From positions 5,619,276-5,683,275 of the forward strand of contig VFFE01007869.1 in NCBI GenBank assembly GCA_008921705.1: a stretch of DNA of 64,000 nucleotides. The letters are read 5' to 3'. The notes under the pieces were generated by a model. That model was not told the origin of the DNA, made no database searches, and saw only the letters and a list, made by a program, of their open reading frames with translations. Every line of letters begins with the position of its first letter. The stretch's first letter is position 1. This document shows, one piece after another, positions 48,901 to 61,789 of the stretch. The position numbers and the translations under genes are program-made. Source of the stretch: Burhinus oedicnemus (Eukaryota; Chordata; Aves; Charadriiformes; Burhinidae).

Positions 48901-51639
48901 AGTAGGCAGAGGAACTGTTAATGAGAACAGGATAATTACAACTAAACATTAATTCCTCTCTATTTATTTTGGTACCAAGGTCAGTTGTGATGTTATTTCT
49001 TCCCTTGCCAAGTTGTACCAAATACTGTGCCCAAAGGTACTGCAGCCAGGAGGAAACAAAGGAGACGTCAACCTCTGATGGTAACTGGAAAATTCATTTC
49101 TGGCTTCTTTGAGGGTACTACTGAAATCACTCTAGGAAATAACAAAAATTAAAACAAAGGAGAGGACGTCTGCCCACCCAACTCTGGCTCCACGCACATG
49201 ATGAAGAGGAAGATGAAAGTTGTGCAACTGGTCCTAGGCAAAGGCGAGGACGAGGACTGGGACAGGCCTTTCGGGGGTCACGACCGTCACCCTGAAAAAC
49301 AAACAAAACCTGAATTCAGAGCGATTTTATGGAACTCAAGCCATCTCAAATGTCTCATGGCACTTCTCTAGGTGAAACAAAACAAGCAGCCAGAAGCACC
49401 ATGCTGACCATCCCACGCCCGGAGCAGGATCTCCCATCAGACATCCCTGAGGGTCCCTCTGGGCTGCGCTCACAGCCTTGTCCTTGTGCCACCACCGCCA
49501 CGGCCAGCGGTGCTGGCCAGGGCTGCAGGTCCCGCACCTCCCGCCGGGACGCAGCCCGCCCTGCCCTGGCGCTCCCGCGGGACCCACGCTGGTGGCAGCG
49601 GGACGGAGGGCTCTGCCCGTCCCCTGCCCAGCTCCTCCAGCAGGATTTATGACGAAACAAGCCGCCTGCCATTTTCACAACTCCAACCTCAAATTAAGGT
49701 TTGGGATGAGATCTGCAGGCGTGGAGCAGATAAACTCTAATAAAATACTCAATCAGGGTAGACGACAGTGGCTTGTTGAAAGCACCATATATCTGCATTT
49801 TTTAAGTTACACGCACTGAAGTCTTGCCTTGAGTACACAGAACTTCTCCCCAGCCCCACTGCTCGGGGCACTGCTGCGTGCTCCGGGCCGGGCAGGCGGC
49901 TCCTGCTCTCCCCAGGATTTATTTTCAACAGAGCGGGACACCCGTCCAGGCGGCTGCCAAGAACAGTCATCGTCTGCCGTGCAAACACTCCAGCACATCG
50001 TTTTCCCAAGCGGCCTGAAGATCATGTTTCACAGAGTATTATCATACTGAAATAGCAAACTTCACCACGCACAGGAAAACAGAGTTAGGAAAAATATCAC
50101 TACCACCATACTTTTATGTTTTAGTCCTTAAAAACTGCTGAAACAGGTTTCCCATTCGACTAAAGCAGCTCTCTGCATTACACTGGTGCTCTAAAAGGGA
50201 TAAATCTACTGAAGTCCCACAGAAAGAGCCTCTCCCTTGTCTTCCCCCTCCAGTCGCTCCACATGGGAGCCAGAGGGCTCAGCCTCAGCCAGGAACGTGC
50301 CAGGGTTCCGTCTCCCGATTTCGGTTCAGGCAGTAGGTTAGCTGCCGGTGAGGTTCCCCGGTCAGCAGCGTCCAGGGATCAGCGGTCCAGGCTGCAGCTC
50401 CGGCTTCAAACAGGCCAAATTCTTTGCTTAAGAAAGAGCCCAGTGACCGGCTCAGCTGTGTTTAAGAAAATTACGAACATATAGGAAAAAATCTGTCCAG
50501 ATACTCAGATAAAAGGGGGGGAGGGGGGGAGTAATTCACTGTTATTATGCCATTTCAATTTTCAGGACAATGATCCATTGAATCTCTCTCCTCCCATGTA
50601 CGTACTGGCCAGAAGCCTTTGCTATGTAGGAGCTGGAGGGGGAAGAGGGACCGATGGGAAGGTCTGACCTGGGAGGCACTGACCACATCTGCTGGACCCC
50701 GAACCCCCCGGCACCCCCAGCACCGGGTCTGCCCGCGCCGGCCGGTGCTGCACGGCACCCAGGGGGTCCTGTGACCTCACCTGGCTTTACGTGCGCTAAG
50801 GACTCGAGGACCGCGTCTGCTCTCACTAAATCCCGAAAGGGCTGTGAGCTGATGCGTTTTCACCACGTTTTGGTGCAGATTTGCTGCCCTCGCGCCGGCC
50901 GGGGGTTCCCCGCACAGACACGGCCTCGATGTCGGCAGCCCGGCAGCCCGGTTTGCAAACACGCCACCGGCAGCACCCGGCTTCAGCACAGCCCCCCGAT
51001 GTTTCTTAGCGTCCTTCCATCCTTCCCAGCACAGATTTCCCGATACAGGAGAACTTTTCCAGGAGAACTCCCTGCAGCAGTGCTCCTCTCACCTCCCTTC
51101 CCGGCGGAGCTGGGCCGGGAGCAGGCAGCTCCTGCCAGGAATCATGAAGTTCCTCTGCAGGGAGGCTCCAGCCTGCGGTCCTCCAGGATGGCACCCAGCG
51201 ACCGGCAGCCCCAGGAGGAAAACTCTCCCTGCGCTCTCAGCTGCCTGTCCCATCATTCAAATAAGACCTTAAAAAAAAAAAGCGGCACCAAAACGGCTGT
51301 TAATATGCAAACTAATGCTAAGCTGGTGTTACAGCCGTTATGAGACCAAGAGTTGGTGTTTGCATGCCATTCAGCTCCGTTTTCACAGGGAATTATTTCC
51401 CGCTCCGTTTATATTTGTGTCCAAAAGCCCCGTGGAACTGGAGACACCTTTAAGCTTTCTTCGTGCAAATTTCCCTAATATCTTTGGGAATAACATGCAA
51501 ATCATACTCAGCAGTGAGTGCAGCTACCATACAAAGTGTCCCAGAGAGAAGACCCCTCTTTTGACCTCACAGCATAACGCCTTCACTATTTAAGCACCCA
51601 ACAGCATCCCATAGGAGGTTATCCACGTTCCCTGCGATG
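45969..51639. other. Non-coding stretch, no gene recognised
   Basis: AT-rich DNA with GC patches near 47,400-47,600 and 49,430-49,640. A minus-strand frame of 218 codons at 45,666-46,322 would start at TTG, and its first ATG leaves only 81 codons. A G-rich run of two G7 blocks lies at 50,515-50,529. Nothing is recognised as a gene. Confidence 0.5.
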
Positions 51640-51960
51640 CACCTTCAGCTCATCACGGCACAAAGTCGCTCTCTCCGTGCCGCAGCGCTCTCCGCCCCTG
51701 TGCGCCGGCAGACGGCACCGCCGGCTTTCCTTTGGTCCAAAGGCGAGGTGGATCTGCGCCGGGTGCTGCCTTCCAGAGCCAGCGCGAGAAGGTGCCTCCA
51801 CCAGCCCACGGGCGTTGCTCCTGCGCGGCAGCTCCCGCGGCCGCCGGGAAAGGCTCTTCCGCAGCGCGTGGGCTGGGAGCGGGCGATGCCAGCCTGCCGG
51901 GGCCGGGATTTAATGGGAAGCTTCAACTCCAGAGCTGTCCCCAGGCGCGGGGCCGTCGCT
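51640..51960. promoter_or_regulatory. CpG-rich island
   Basis: CpG is dense here between AT-rich flanks. Frames over 90 codons are open on both strands, as expected for GC-rich DNA. It could be a promoter, but no exon can be tied to it. Confidence 0.35.
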
Positions 51961-54900
51961 GGCCCCAGGGAGAAGAACACCACGAAATAAGCAAAACTGA
52001 GTTCTTCAAGATGCATTGAAATTTGCCACAGGGCGACTAAATGTGTTCTTTGTAATTTCTTAATGACCTCCCTAAAAGGCACAAAAAATAATTAAAAGGA
52101 GATAAGGAAAAACAACCTGAAAGCCAAACAGGCACCGAAAATAAGTAGCTCTCTCATATCAGGAAAAGGTTATTTCCCTGTGACAGAACACATATGTACA
52201 CAAACCTCGGGCAAAACAACATTGCTTACGGTAGTCCGTACCCAAATCATTCCCTGCAAATATACCGGGTCTGAAACACACAACAGAAACCAGAATTTCT
52301 GCATGCACCATAAAAAAAAAATTCGGATGATAAAGTACTTCCTCTCCACTCAAAAATATATTACTAGATTTAAAATTACGGTGATTGAACCTCATACATA
52401 AGCTTTTTAATTCAGGCCTTCGTAGAAATGTACTGTAACAGGATAATGTTTGTTTTCACTGGCTGCTGCTCACCCTGGAGAAATCACCAGCCATTGTGCT
52501 CCTTCAGAAGGAGGATTTCCTCTAGTAAACCTGCCAGTAAAAAAAACAATCAGGCATCCCGATAGCTTTATTTGGTTAGAAGAACGGTAAACTCGTGAAG
52601 TGCCGTGAGCTATTCAGTCGCAAAAGCTTAGATGTGAGCAGCCCGAGGTTCGTCACTTGAAGTAACGTCAGTTTGAAACTTTCCAGGAGCTGATGAGAGG
52701 AAATAAGATGCAGGGGGCTGGTTGGTCGTTAGCTCGAAGGAAAAAAGAGAAAGCCCGAGTTTTGTTGAAGCTGGCTTGCGGCAGCTGCCGCTAGAAGGCT
52801 GGGAAAAGCACGTTTAAAGGACTCAGAGCGTGCGAGCCCGTCGCCCGCTGAGCGGAGGACTCGGCTCCCGCGCCTGCATCCCCCGGCTGGGCAGGCTGCC
52901 GCTGCCTGCGGCCCCGCGCTACGCCGCCCCTGCTCGCCCTCCTTCACACCCGGAACTTCGGGGCATTTTCACTTGTAAACCGGCTCTGTGGAACAGCATT
53001 TTGGCACAGTACCTCCCATCTGCTCCATCTGCAGAAACGTGTGTTGTGGGGAAAGTGAGACCTTAGGGAAGCTGGAAGTGATCAGAACAGACCCCTGGAG
53101 CACACACCAGGGACCTGTGGCTGCAAAAGCAGAAGGAAGGAATATACCGTATCAAAGTACTCTTATTTCCAATTTCATACCAAATTTAATGCTAATACGC
53201 TTATTAAAGCAGTGTTTTCCACTGCAAGACATACAACGCATACTTTTGTACCAAAATACTCTAAAATTCTCTAAAACACCTTTGATAGCCTCCCAATGCT
53301 TAGCATGCAGCCACGCGCTTTGCAATGTAGAATCCTACCAAATCCCACTGAAAATATCTCAGCAAATCACTGTTAATCATACCTGAGATGACTGAGTAGC
53401 AATCTACAGTGCCATTACATGTTAATATCCATTGTTAAAAAAAGAATAAAAATCCATCAGACACGCCACCAAAGGAGATCTCTGATAAATCAGTGATGTT
53501 GATTGGCAGCATAGCGACCTTGTAAGGAAAACTTGAAGCAGAAGCCCAAAGGGGCCACTGCTTTTAGCATATAACTATGATTCATTCCATACGTTCATTC
53601 AGGCCTGCGCTGTTCTCATGGCATATTTCACCTGCTGTATTACTACAGAAATTTGGTGTTGGTTTTGGGTAAAACCGGGTTGACCAGTGCCATGGCTCCT
53701 GCCTCCGCTTCCCACCGCCACGGCATTTCACCAGCTCCTGCGCCCAATGTGGCACGGAGCAGCCTAAGGGCAGGGCAGAGCTCAGCGGCCCCAGGACCCC
53801 CTGTCCTTCCTGGGGTGGCAGAGAGGACAGGGACATTTTTTTTGTTGGTCAAGACATTTGTTAAACCAGGGGTTTTCCTTCTTGCCCACTTTCTACTTCC
53901 CACTATACACTAGAGAAGTACCTTCTGCTGGGGTGGCTCCGCATGTCAGAAGACTTTATTGCACGGTTTTGAGTGATTTACCGCAATAATCGCGAGTAGT
54001 CTCCTTAATTGATGTTTACAGCTGTAAAAGTATAAAAGTTTACGCAGAATTGTGAGTATAATGACCATCAATCAGTTATTACGTATGTCAGTACTTACCT
54101 AATGCAACCAGATCTGATGCAGTTTGACCCCAGTTGTTTTTAAAGGTTTTCAAATTCAACCAAAGCTTAATTACCTCTCCAAGGAACAGATAAACTGCTC
54201 ACTTTCAAAAACATTTTAGATGTCTTTGCAAATTGAGCCTAAGCTGTGATGCCATGGTGAAGGACAAGGACGAGGTGTGTCAGCGGTTGAAGTGGGGCAC
54301 AAACACCCTAGAACTGCCGGTCAATGCCATTGCCTGGCAGCTCCTGGACCGTGGAGCGATGCTCTGACTGTCCTGCAATGCTCTGAAGCAAAGAGCCGAA
54401 CCCTCATCGGCATTTCCAGTACATGGCGTGTATATTTTCCTCATCCCTTGCTCAGGGATGTCCTCTGCTTACTGTCCTCGTTACTGTCGCTGTCATGTTT
54501 TCATGGTCACACGTGGTCTTGACAAAACATGAAGAGAACATACACCGACCATCAGAGCCTACGGACAGGAAAACATGCCTTTAAAGTGTTTGATGTTCCG
54601 TTTGCAGCCCAAACACATTTGAGCTCAGTTTCACACCTGAGACTTGCGCCCTGTGCACAAAACCCTCTTCTTCTGCCAGCACCACCTGGCAGTGTTTTGC
54701 CAAGTGCTCTTCTAACAGAGGCAAAGGAAGGCACGACACTGAAATATCCTGAAAGTATATTTATATATAAAAATTTCCTATTGTCAAATTCACATTTCAT
54801 CAAACCCCAGAGAAGTTTATTTGGTGCCAGCTCGCGCTATACCAGTTTCTGGATTTACTTCCGTGCGCCACAGCTGTGGTTTCCTCTTGCAGCCGCTCCA

Positions 54901-57900
54901 CACCAGCGGCTCCGTTCCTCCCGGTAACGGCAGTGGCAGGACAGCCATGTGCCGCCAGCCAGCGCGGTTACACCGAGGGCTGCCAAGCGCCGTCTCCAGC
55001 CCTGGGCAGGACGGGGGCAGCAGCTGGATGCCCACCGGTGGTCTGTGCCTTCGGTGCGGTGACAGCAGCCTGCTCCAGAGCCCGGTGGTGAGTGGGCAGC
55101 CCCGGAGCCCCAGCCACTCGGCCGCCTGGGCACACGCACAGCTGGGCAGGGGAGTGGGGTTAACTTTTCTATGACATTTACATCTTGGAAGGAATTAATC
55201 TCTAAAATCTTAGTTTATATGAAATACTAGGATAAAATGCCACGTAAAGAAACAGCAGATTTCAGCATCTTATTCTGCACGAGGGAAAAAAGCTCCAACT
55301 CTTCAACAAGTACATTCTTTTCGTCCTAAATTAAGAGTGGAGAAATCTGTACTGAACAAAAACTTACAAGTTTAAATCATACTCACCCCTTTTATAAAGG
55401 GTTGCCATCTTCAAAGAAAAAAGTACTTCAGGTGTCCTTTACAACAGAACTCAATATTGCATCTTTTACATCCCAAAAGCAGCACTTGTACAGCCACTTC
55501 AGCTTCTCCGTACCCGAGAAGAAGTCAAGCAATCAACACATAACCGATCTTTTTGGTGAACCTCAGTAGTTTTTTATTGTCATCCCTTATAACTCAAATC
55601 TGGTTCCTAAGAATGACAGTAATTTTTAGCTTTTTCAGTTCTCAGCATCACAAGTAGGCAGCATTGTTCAAGTCAGCAGGTTGATGATTTAAGCGTGTCA
55701 TTAGAGAATATCAAAGAGTGGTTTCCGTTCCGTTGATATGAAATAATAACACAGGAGATTAGCAAGTTTTAGTTTATCTTGTTGTTACATGAAGTTTTTT
55801 CAGGGAGCAATGCAAGCAGAGGCCAAGCACTCCTTCCAGGGGCTTCTCCTTCACCTCTCCCCCTTGCAGCCCGGACATCTCCGTAGGTGGTGGAACTGTC
55901 TCTCCTGCTTGGCAGGAACACGAACCGCTGCCATTGCAACACCGCTTCCTCCAGCTTCACTTCTGAGCCCAACGCGCTCTCGGCCTCGTCGGAGGTTTAC
56001 ACAAGGCAAGCACATGTAGACAGAATCAAGAGGAAAGCCCCAAAGCAAATACCACCTCTGTTAGCCAGCCAACCCAGAGGTGTCTGCATCAGCGTACTTC
56101 TCCACCAACAGAGACGTTAACAGTGACCAACGGTTTGGAAAGGCTGCAAAGCCACTACTAAGAGCGATACCTTCCTACCTGGCCACGTTATACTCATCAG
56201 GCCCATCGATAGCTTTTGTGGCTGGATATAGTGACAGAAAATGCAGCGTTTGAACGGCTGCTGCTGGGTCGGACCAGTCAAATCATTCCTTAGACACCAC
56301 TCCTCTTGCCACCCTGGCATTAGAGCATCCCCTCAGGCAGCAGCTCCGTTAACCCCGCTCTGCCACAGGACGCCAGGCAGACACGCTGCGCCCGGGCTCG
56401 CTTTCCCGGCACGTGCAAGGGCAGCGAGAGCAGGGTGGGACAGACGGCACATGGGCCAGAACGGCATTTCTGGTGTTCCTCACCGGCGTTCAGCTGCTGG
56501 AGGGCATGGGCTGCCTAGCAGGGACCATCAGCCTCCAATCCTCTTCATCCACTGCAAGGCCATTTCATTTAAAGTTGACTAATGTAGCGTTGGAAGACTC
56601 ATGGCCTTACGGTTTCCATCACACTTGCCTCAGGACGACATTAAGGAGAGGAGGCCTTTGAAGGAACAGCCTGAGCTACCACGCAGGACTGATGCAGCAA
56701 AGCCTTGACTCGTCCAGCAATACACATCTGCAGAAGACCATGGGCCCTGTACGCCAACCCCGCTTTCACTTCCATGTGCCACATTTCACAATCCTCCCGC
56801 TTGTGTCATGGAGAGCGTCTCAACAAAGACCAGTTCCCCTTCACCGCAGCACGACCACTGATCGTGTATTTCCACTGCCAGATAAACCAGGCTGGGTCAC
56901 TTTCTCTATAGCAACCCATATTTCCGTCTGATGGGTCACACCACAACCCAACAACACACAAAACGCTCATATGAGCTTTGTCTCTCCAGTGCGTCATCTA
57001 ACAAGCCTTTCCCAGGAAACGCCACATTCGGCTGTAAAATTTTCTGCTGCAGTTTATTCTTTAGTTAGAAACAGACATTTGAGAAATGTGATCTCATTCT
57101 TACCTTTCCAGCTGGCTCTTCCTTCGTGCGCCCTTGGCTCAGCACGCTGGGTGCTCCCACCCGCCACCCACAGCTTGTGGGCAGCAGGATGCTGGGGGGT
57201 CCTCGTGCAAGCGGGCAGCCAGCATCGTGCTTCCTATTTAACCCCCACCGAGCCACCACGCCTGGTCTGGTGGGGACCCCGTGGCTCCTGGGGCAGGTGG
57301 GATTCATCCCCTCCTCCTCAGCACTGCTGGCCGCCCCCAGCCCCTCGCCCGGGCGGTGGGACTGTCCCCAGCCCCCTGCCCCGGGACTTCATGACCTGGC
57401 CAGGCGGAGCGAAGGACGGCACCTGCAGCATATGGCCTCCAGTGGCTTGGAAAGCTGGGCTGCGCGAGGCAGGGTCTTCATCTTTCCCGTCAGACAGAAG
57501 GAATCAAGCTGACAGCGGGTGGGACCTGCTGCCTGCTTCTCAGCCGCGCTCGCCGAAACAGAGCAGGTCTCTAGGAAGGAAAAAGAATTTGTAGGACCAA
57601 GCCTTACAGTAGCTGAGAGTGCAGAATTTATTTCAAAAGGCAGCATGCAAGCTGCTGAATTGCTTTAATTTATCAAATGACTTAATTATTTCAACAGGAA
57701 TGTTGTTCATGAGACTTCCCATCCCGTGATTCTTACGCGACGATGTCAGGAAGTGAAGTAAGAGTGCAGGAATGGACAACATGAGGCAAAAGCAGCAGCT
57801 AAGTGTTTGATTTCACTTATGTGCATCAGAGTCAAGACATGGAAAAGTAGAAAGAATTAAGACGAGTCTAACAGCCACCTTGCCCATGACATCAGTCACC

Positions 57901-58332
57901 TGCAACGTCCTGTCCTCAGGGTGTTTGTGCATTCAGCCCAGAGCCCTGTGCTGCTCATCACTTGCTACAAAGCTGCTTTGAACAAATAAGTAAAAATGTA
58001 AGCGTTTCAGCACGTGTTTTACCGCACACTTCAGATGCAGTCCGTGGAGCCCGGGGGTACCGCTGAGGCGACGACATTTAACCAAAGGAGTGCGCTCGGC
58101 TGGCTTACAGGGTCTCTGGAAGAGCTACGTTCCTCCTGGGCTTCGGGAAGACTATTTAGCTTAAGTATTTTTAGAAAGTGGAAACCAGATTGAAAACAAG
58201 CGCAAGTCAGCTGAGTTAATATCTGTCGCCATCAACATCAGTAGTTAAAAAGTTGTCCAGCCGTACCAGCTACGCTGTCAGGAATACGCTGGTGCGACTC
58301 CTCATGCAGAAGGGTGCCAGCGCACAGCGCCG
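51961..58332. other. Non-coding stretch with GC patches, no gene recognised
   Basis: GC patches occur near 52,830-52,960, 54,880-55,140, 56,330-56,480 and 57,120-57,560, with AT-rich DNA between. A 207-codon plus frame at 56,971-57,594 lies largely in one GC patch and resembles nothing known to me. No repeats are identified. Confidence 0.5.
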
Positions 58333-58549
58333 GGAGCCGGGAGCGGGGAGCCAGGAGCCAGGAACAGGGATCAGGGAGTTGGGATGGGGGAGCCGGGATC
58401 GGGGAGCCGGGAGCGGGGATCAGGGAGCCAGGATGGGGGAGCCGGGATCAGGGAGCCAGGAGCCAGGAGCCGGGAGCCGGGAGCCGGGATCGGGGAGCCG
58501 GGAGCAGGGATCGGGGAGCCGGGATGGGGGAGCCGGGATGGGGGAGCCG
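58333..58549. repeat. Pure 7-bp G-rich minisatellite, 31 units
   Basis: Thirty-one consecutive heptamers run without any insertion or deletion. Every unit starts with GGA; the commonest are GGAGCCG, GGAGCCA, GGATCGG, GGATCAG and GGATGGG. Runs of three to five G recur every few bases, so the strand fits a G-quadruplex pattern. Because 7 is not a multiple of 3, all frames read the same type of Gly/Ser/Arg/Glu heptad and stay open, which creates spurious long frames on both strands. Confidence 0.95.
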
Positions 58550-60502
58550 GGCCCACAGGCTGCCCAGTGGCACTGCAGCCGGGGGAGAGCTCATTGCGCA
58601 TTTCCAGGACTTCTCCTGACTTCGCAGGCAGCCAGCCTTCCCATGGCACAGCACTAAATCCACCGCTACTGCGATGGCCTGTGGGCGGGCCTGTTGCTTC
58701 TGGGAAGATATTCTTATAAATAATGATTAAAATAATGCAGCGCAGAGGCCGCTGTGGCACAGAGTGCTGCCGGGGGCTGGTGGGGAAAGGAGCAGGTTCC
58801 TGTCCCTGATGCAGGCGCTGCCCGGACAGTGACAGGGCGAGAGGCAACGGGCACAGAGGGAAATCCTGGAAATTCCCGCAGCATGTAAGAAAAAACATCG
58901 TAGGACATTTTACATATCCTGAGCGGCAGAGGAGATGAGGTCTGCTCGGTTTTTGAATGAATAAAAAATACACTCGTGCATTTTTCAGCCCGCTGCCCTG
59001 ACGGGTGGGTTTGGAGCCAGATACGATTTCCCTCCAAAGGTGGGTCCTGCTCCCACAGCTCCTTCCCCTAAAGCCAGGCGTCTCCTGGAAAGTGACTCTC
59101 CCTCTTCCAGACTGACGCGTCAGGCACCTAAAAACAGCGATGAAAAGTAGCCCAGTGTCTTGGCTTATGCCCAGTCCCTTGACTGGGAAAGCCAAGGGCT
59201 GGGATCGGAGCACGCCTGCAGTGGGGAGAGCCAAGGGCGCCCACCGCTGGGACGGGACCCCTTGCCGTACCCGGCATTGCTCATCGCAAGGAACATCTAT
59301 TTTTAGATCTCTTACCACCGCTAAAACATACTTGGACTGTTTTCGGTCTGACTCACAGCTAAATTCCTGCTCTTCTGGAGGCTGAGCTTTCTGTCCCCAC
59401 CCAAAACGAGGGAAGACAAAACAAAATGAAACTAAAAAAACCCCTGCTGGACCCGAATCAACGCCCAGTGCGGATGTTTCCAGCACATGCTGGTGCTGGT
59501 GCCCTCACCCCAAGCAGGGCGTGAGATGGCCGGGACGGCCAGCACGCGGTGGCAGAGGAGGGTGTTTGGGGCGCTGGGGCCAGCGGCCACAGCAGTGCCC
59601 GGGCATGGCGCGGCTGGCCCCGGGGAGCACCCATGCCCACCGCCCATGGCCCTTACCCCACGCCGCACCCCGGCTCAGCCCCGCTTAGCCCAGCCTGGCT
59701 GAAATACAGCCCCCAGGAGAGCTTGTGCTTTGGGTTTTGGGTTTTTTTTTATTTAAATGTGTCTGTACGCTACTCAGGAGTAGAAGAATTAAGCAGAGAG
59801 GGACGTGCGTGCGTAACTTCAACACAGAGGTTTTTATCTTAATGTCACCCAGGACATAGGAAAAAAAAAGCCAGAAGCCTGCGAGGGGTCGCGGAGCCGG
59901 CATCACCGTGGCAGCCAGGGCTGGGGCAGCGCTCTTACCTTAAGGTGGCTTCTTACAGAATTATGCGTTTCGCCCGTGAGGCGAGATGCAGCTGGTTCAT
60001 GCAAAAGCCCTGAGACCGGCTGCTTGGAAGTGCAACAGGTACCTCTGCAGAGAGTGACTGCGGAGGGAAGGGCACTGTCCTCTTCAGTATTAGCCTTTCT
60101 GGAAAGAAACTTCAGTGTTTTTCTAGCTGGATGCTACAGGCTATTTATTCATTTTTGAGATCACTTCTGTAAGGAATCCTTTTTTATCACATTTTTGCTA
60201 TTTTTAATTGCAAGACTAGAAACACCACACTAAAATATGCAATGAATTTTCACTGACTAGTCTGGGGAAATGGGAGTAGGTGGAGATTTTAGACTGTCAC
60301 TAAATCAAAGGCACAAACCGGGATTATCTCAGAAGGGGAAAGGGACCAGAGCCCAACAGGTCTTAAAATCAGCCGAGGTGCCTAGGTTTGGCACGGGGGC
60401 TCCCAAGCTAAACAGGAATGCCTTTGATGAAGTCCAAGAAAAGAAAAGGGTAGGTGTGCTGCAGCAGAGCTGAAGGGAGCCCAGGGCGATCGTGGAGAGG
60501 AG

Positions 60503-60506
<4 letters not shown>
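58550..60506. other. Non-coding stretch, no gene recognised
   Basis: A minus-strand frame of 371 codons spans 58,371-59,486, the longest in the window. It would start at GTG, its first internal ATG leaves less than half the length, and its C-terminal part is the minisatellite read in reverse. I do not call it a gene. A GC patch lies at 59,490-59,690. Confidence 0.5.
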
Positions 60507-60535
<29 letters not shown>

Positions 60536-60627
60536 GCTGCTGCTGCTGCCGGGGCCACTGCCGCTGCCACTGCTGCCGCTGCCGCTGCCGCTGCCGCTGC
60601 CACTGCTGCCGCTGCCGCTGCTGCTGC
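60507..60627. repeat. CTG/CCG triplet repeat tract
   Basis: Nine perfect CTG triplets are followed by mixed CTG, CCG and CCA triplets kept in one phase for 121 bases, broken only by CCGGGGCCA. An ATG at 60,504 is directly in phase, so the plus strand could encode a 46-residue Leu/Pro-rich peptide ending at TAG 60,642. The other phases read poly-Cys on this strand and poly-Ala on the minus strand. It is most simply a microsatellite. Confidence 0.9.
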
Positions 60628-61295
60628 GATGCTCACCTTAGGCCAGGCAACGCAGGAGCTGCAAATGTCACAATTTGGAATTATTAAAAGTAGTTTGTTA
60701 TTTTATTCAACAGCATATAATCCGGATAAAACCAGACTCAGAAATAGGGTTACTAAGGGATTATTAAACTTGATTTTTTCTCTGTGCCTGTGCTGTGGGT
60801 GCCGACGAGCCGCTGCAGTGCTGCCGTTCAGCCACAGGAGAGCACGAAGAGCTCGGTCTTGGGTGGGGTTTTACGGGACCAGTTTTGAGCTGGATCACAG
60901 GTCTCCCCCTCGGAGCCCACTAGGGTAAAGGCGAGGGCAAAGCGCTGAGCTCTGGGGCCGGCGCGAAAGGTTTCTTACCGTGCGGTTTGGCTTTGTATCT
61001 GCAGTTTAATAGGATCACTGCCCTCTCTTCCCCACCCCTTGTCTCCCAACACTAGCGATGGATGTCCTCTGCTACATTTTCCCGCTAGAAGGAACTAGTC
61101 TGTACTGCTTGATATTTGTAAGGCGTTGTCTTCTTCCATTCTCAATAGATTGGTTCTAAAACTTAATTATATAAATACCACAGATTTTTATTTTGGCTAT
61201 ATATCTTTATCTCTGCTTTATATCTCATTCTTCACGTAGAGTTAGATCAGACTTGCCGTTCCCAGTTACCGCTCTGCCCTCACAGCTGCCAGCTT
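60628..61295. other. Non-coding stretch, no gene recognised
   Basis: Mixed to AT-rich DNA between the triplet repeat and a CR1 fragment. Nothing is identified. Confidence 0.5.
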
Positions 61296-61366
61296 TGAGC
61301 AGGAGGTTGGGTTAGAGGATCTCCTGCGGTCCCTTCTACCCTGAGTTATCCTGTGATCCCATGATA
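61296..61366 (+). mobile_element. Short CR1 LINE 3' end, plus orientation
   Basis: GAGCAGGAGGTTGGGTTAGA is followed by GGATCTCCTGCGGTCCCTTC and a terminal ATCCTGTGATCCCATGAT. This is a typical CR1 3' terminus of about 70 bases, somewhat diverged. Confidence 0.75.
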
Positions 61367-61789
61367 TTATGTATTTTTATATTACTAAATAGAAAATATT
61401 TCCTGGTATTAAACAACAGCTGGTCTTAGAATAAATGGTCAGTAAAACCTAAGTTTCTCTTCCCGCACTTAGGTGGCCCATAAGTCCCACTGCTGGAGTA
61501 CAACATCTGCAGTGAAGACACTGAAAAGAAGGAAACATTGGAAATGACAATATGAGGCACAAACCAACAGTTGGTAGCGTGGGATTTTGGCAAAAATGTC
61601 TGAATCTGCCACGAGAAATCTCAGATGTTGGTTTCACATACTGCCTGGATCTGTCGGTGCTGCAAACCTGTACGACAGGCAGCGCTGTGAAAGACAGTTT
61701 TCCAAAGCGTCAGGATTTATAATCCTGAGTCTCAAAGCGGTTTCAGAGATTTCAGCGCACGGTTCGTAAAGGCAAACGTTACCTGCTGC
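61367..61789. other. Non-coding stretch, no gene recognised
   Basis: AT-rich to mixed sequence with no feature I can name. Confidence 0.5.

Noticed and set aside
49199..49375. Short frame from ATG-ATG with Lys-rich and Glu/Asp-rich parts, about 57 codons
   Set aside because: It is short, has no promoter or splice context and fits no known protein; an acidic/Arg-rich alternative frame is equally open.
58371..59486. Minus-strand open frame of 371 codons, longest in the window
   Set aside because: It would start at GTG, the first ATG leaves less than half of it, the last part is the 7-bp minisatellite, and it resembles no protein family.
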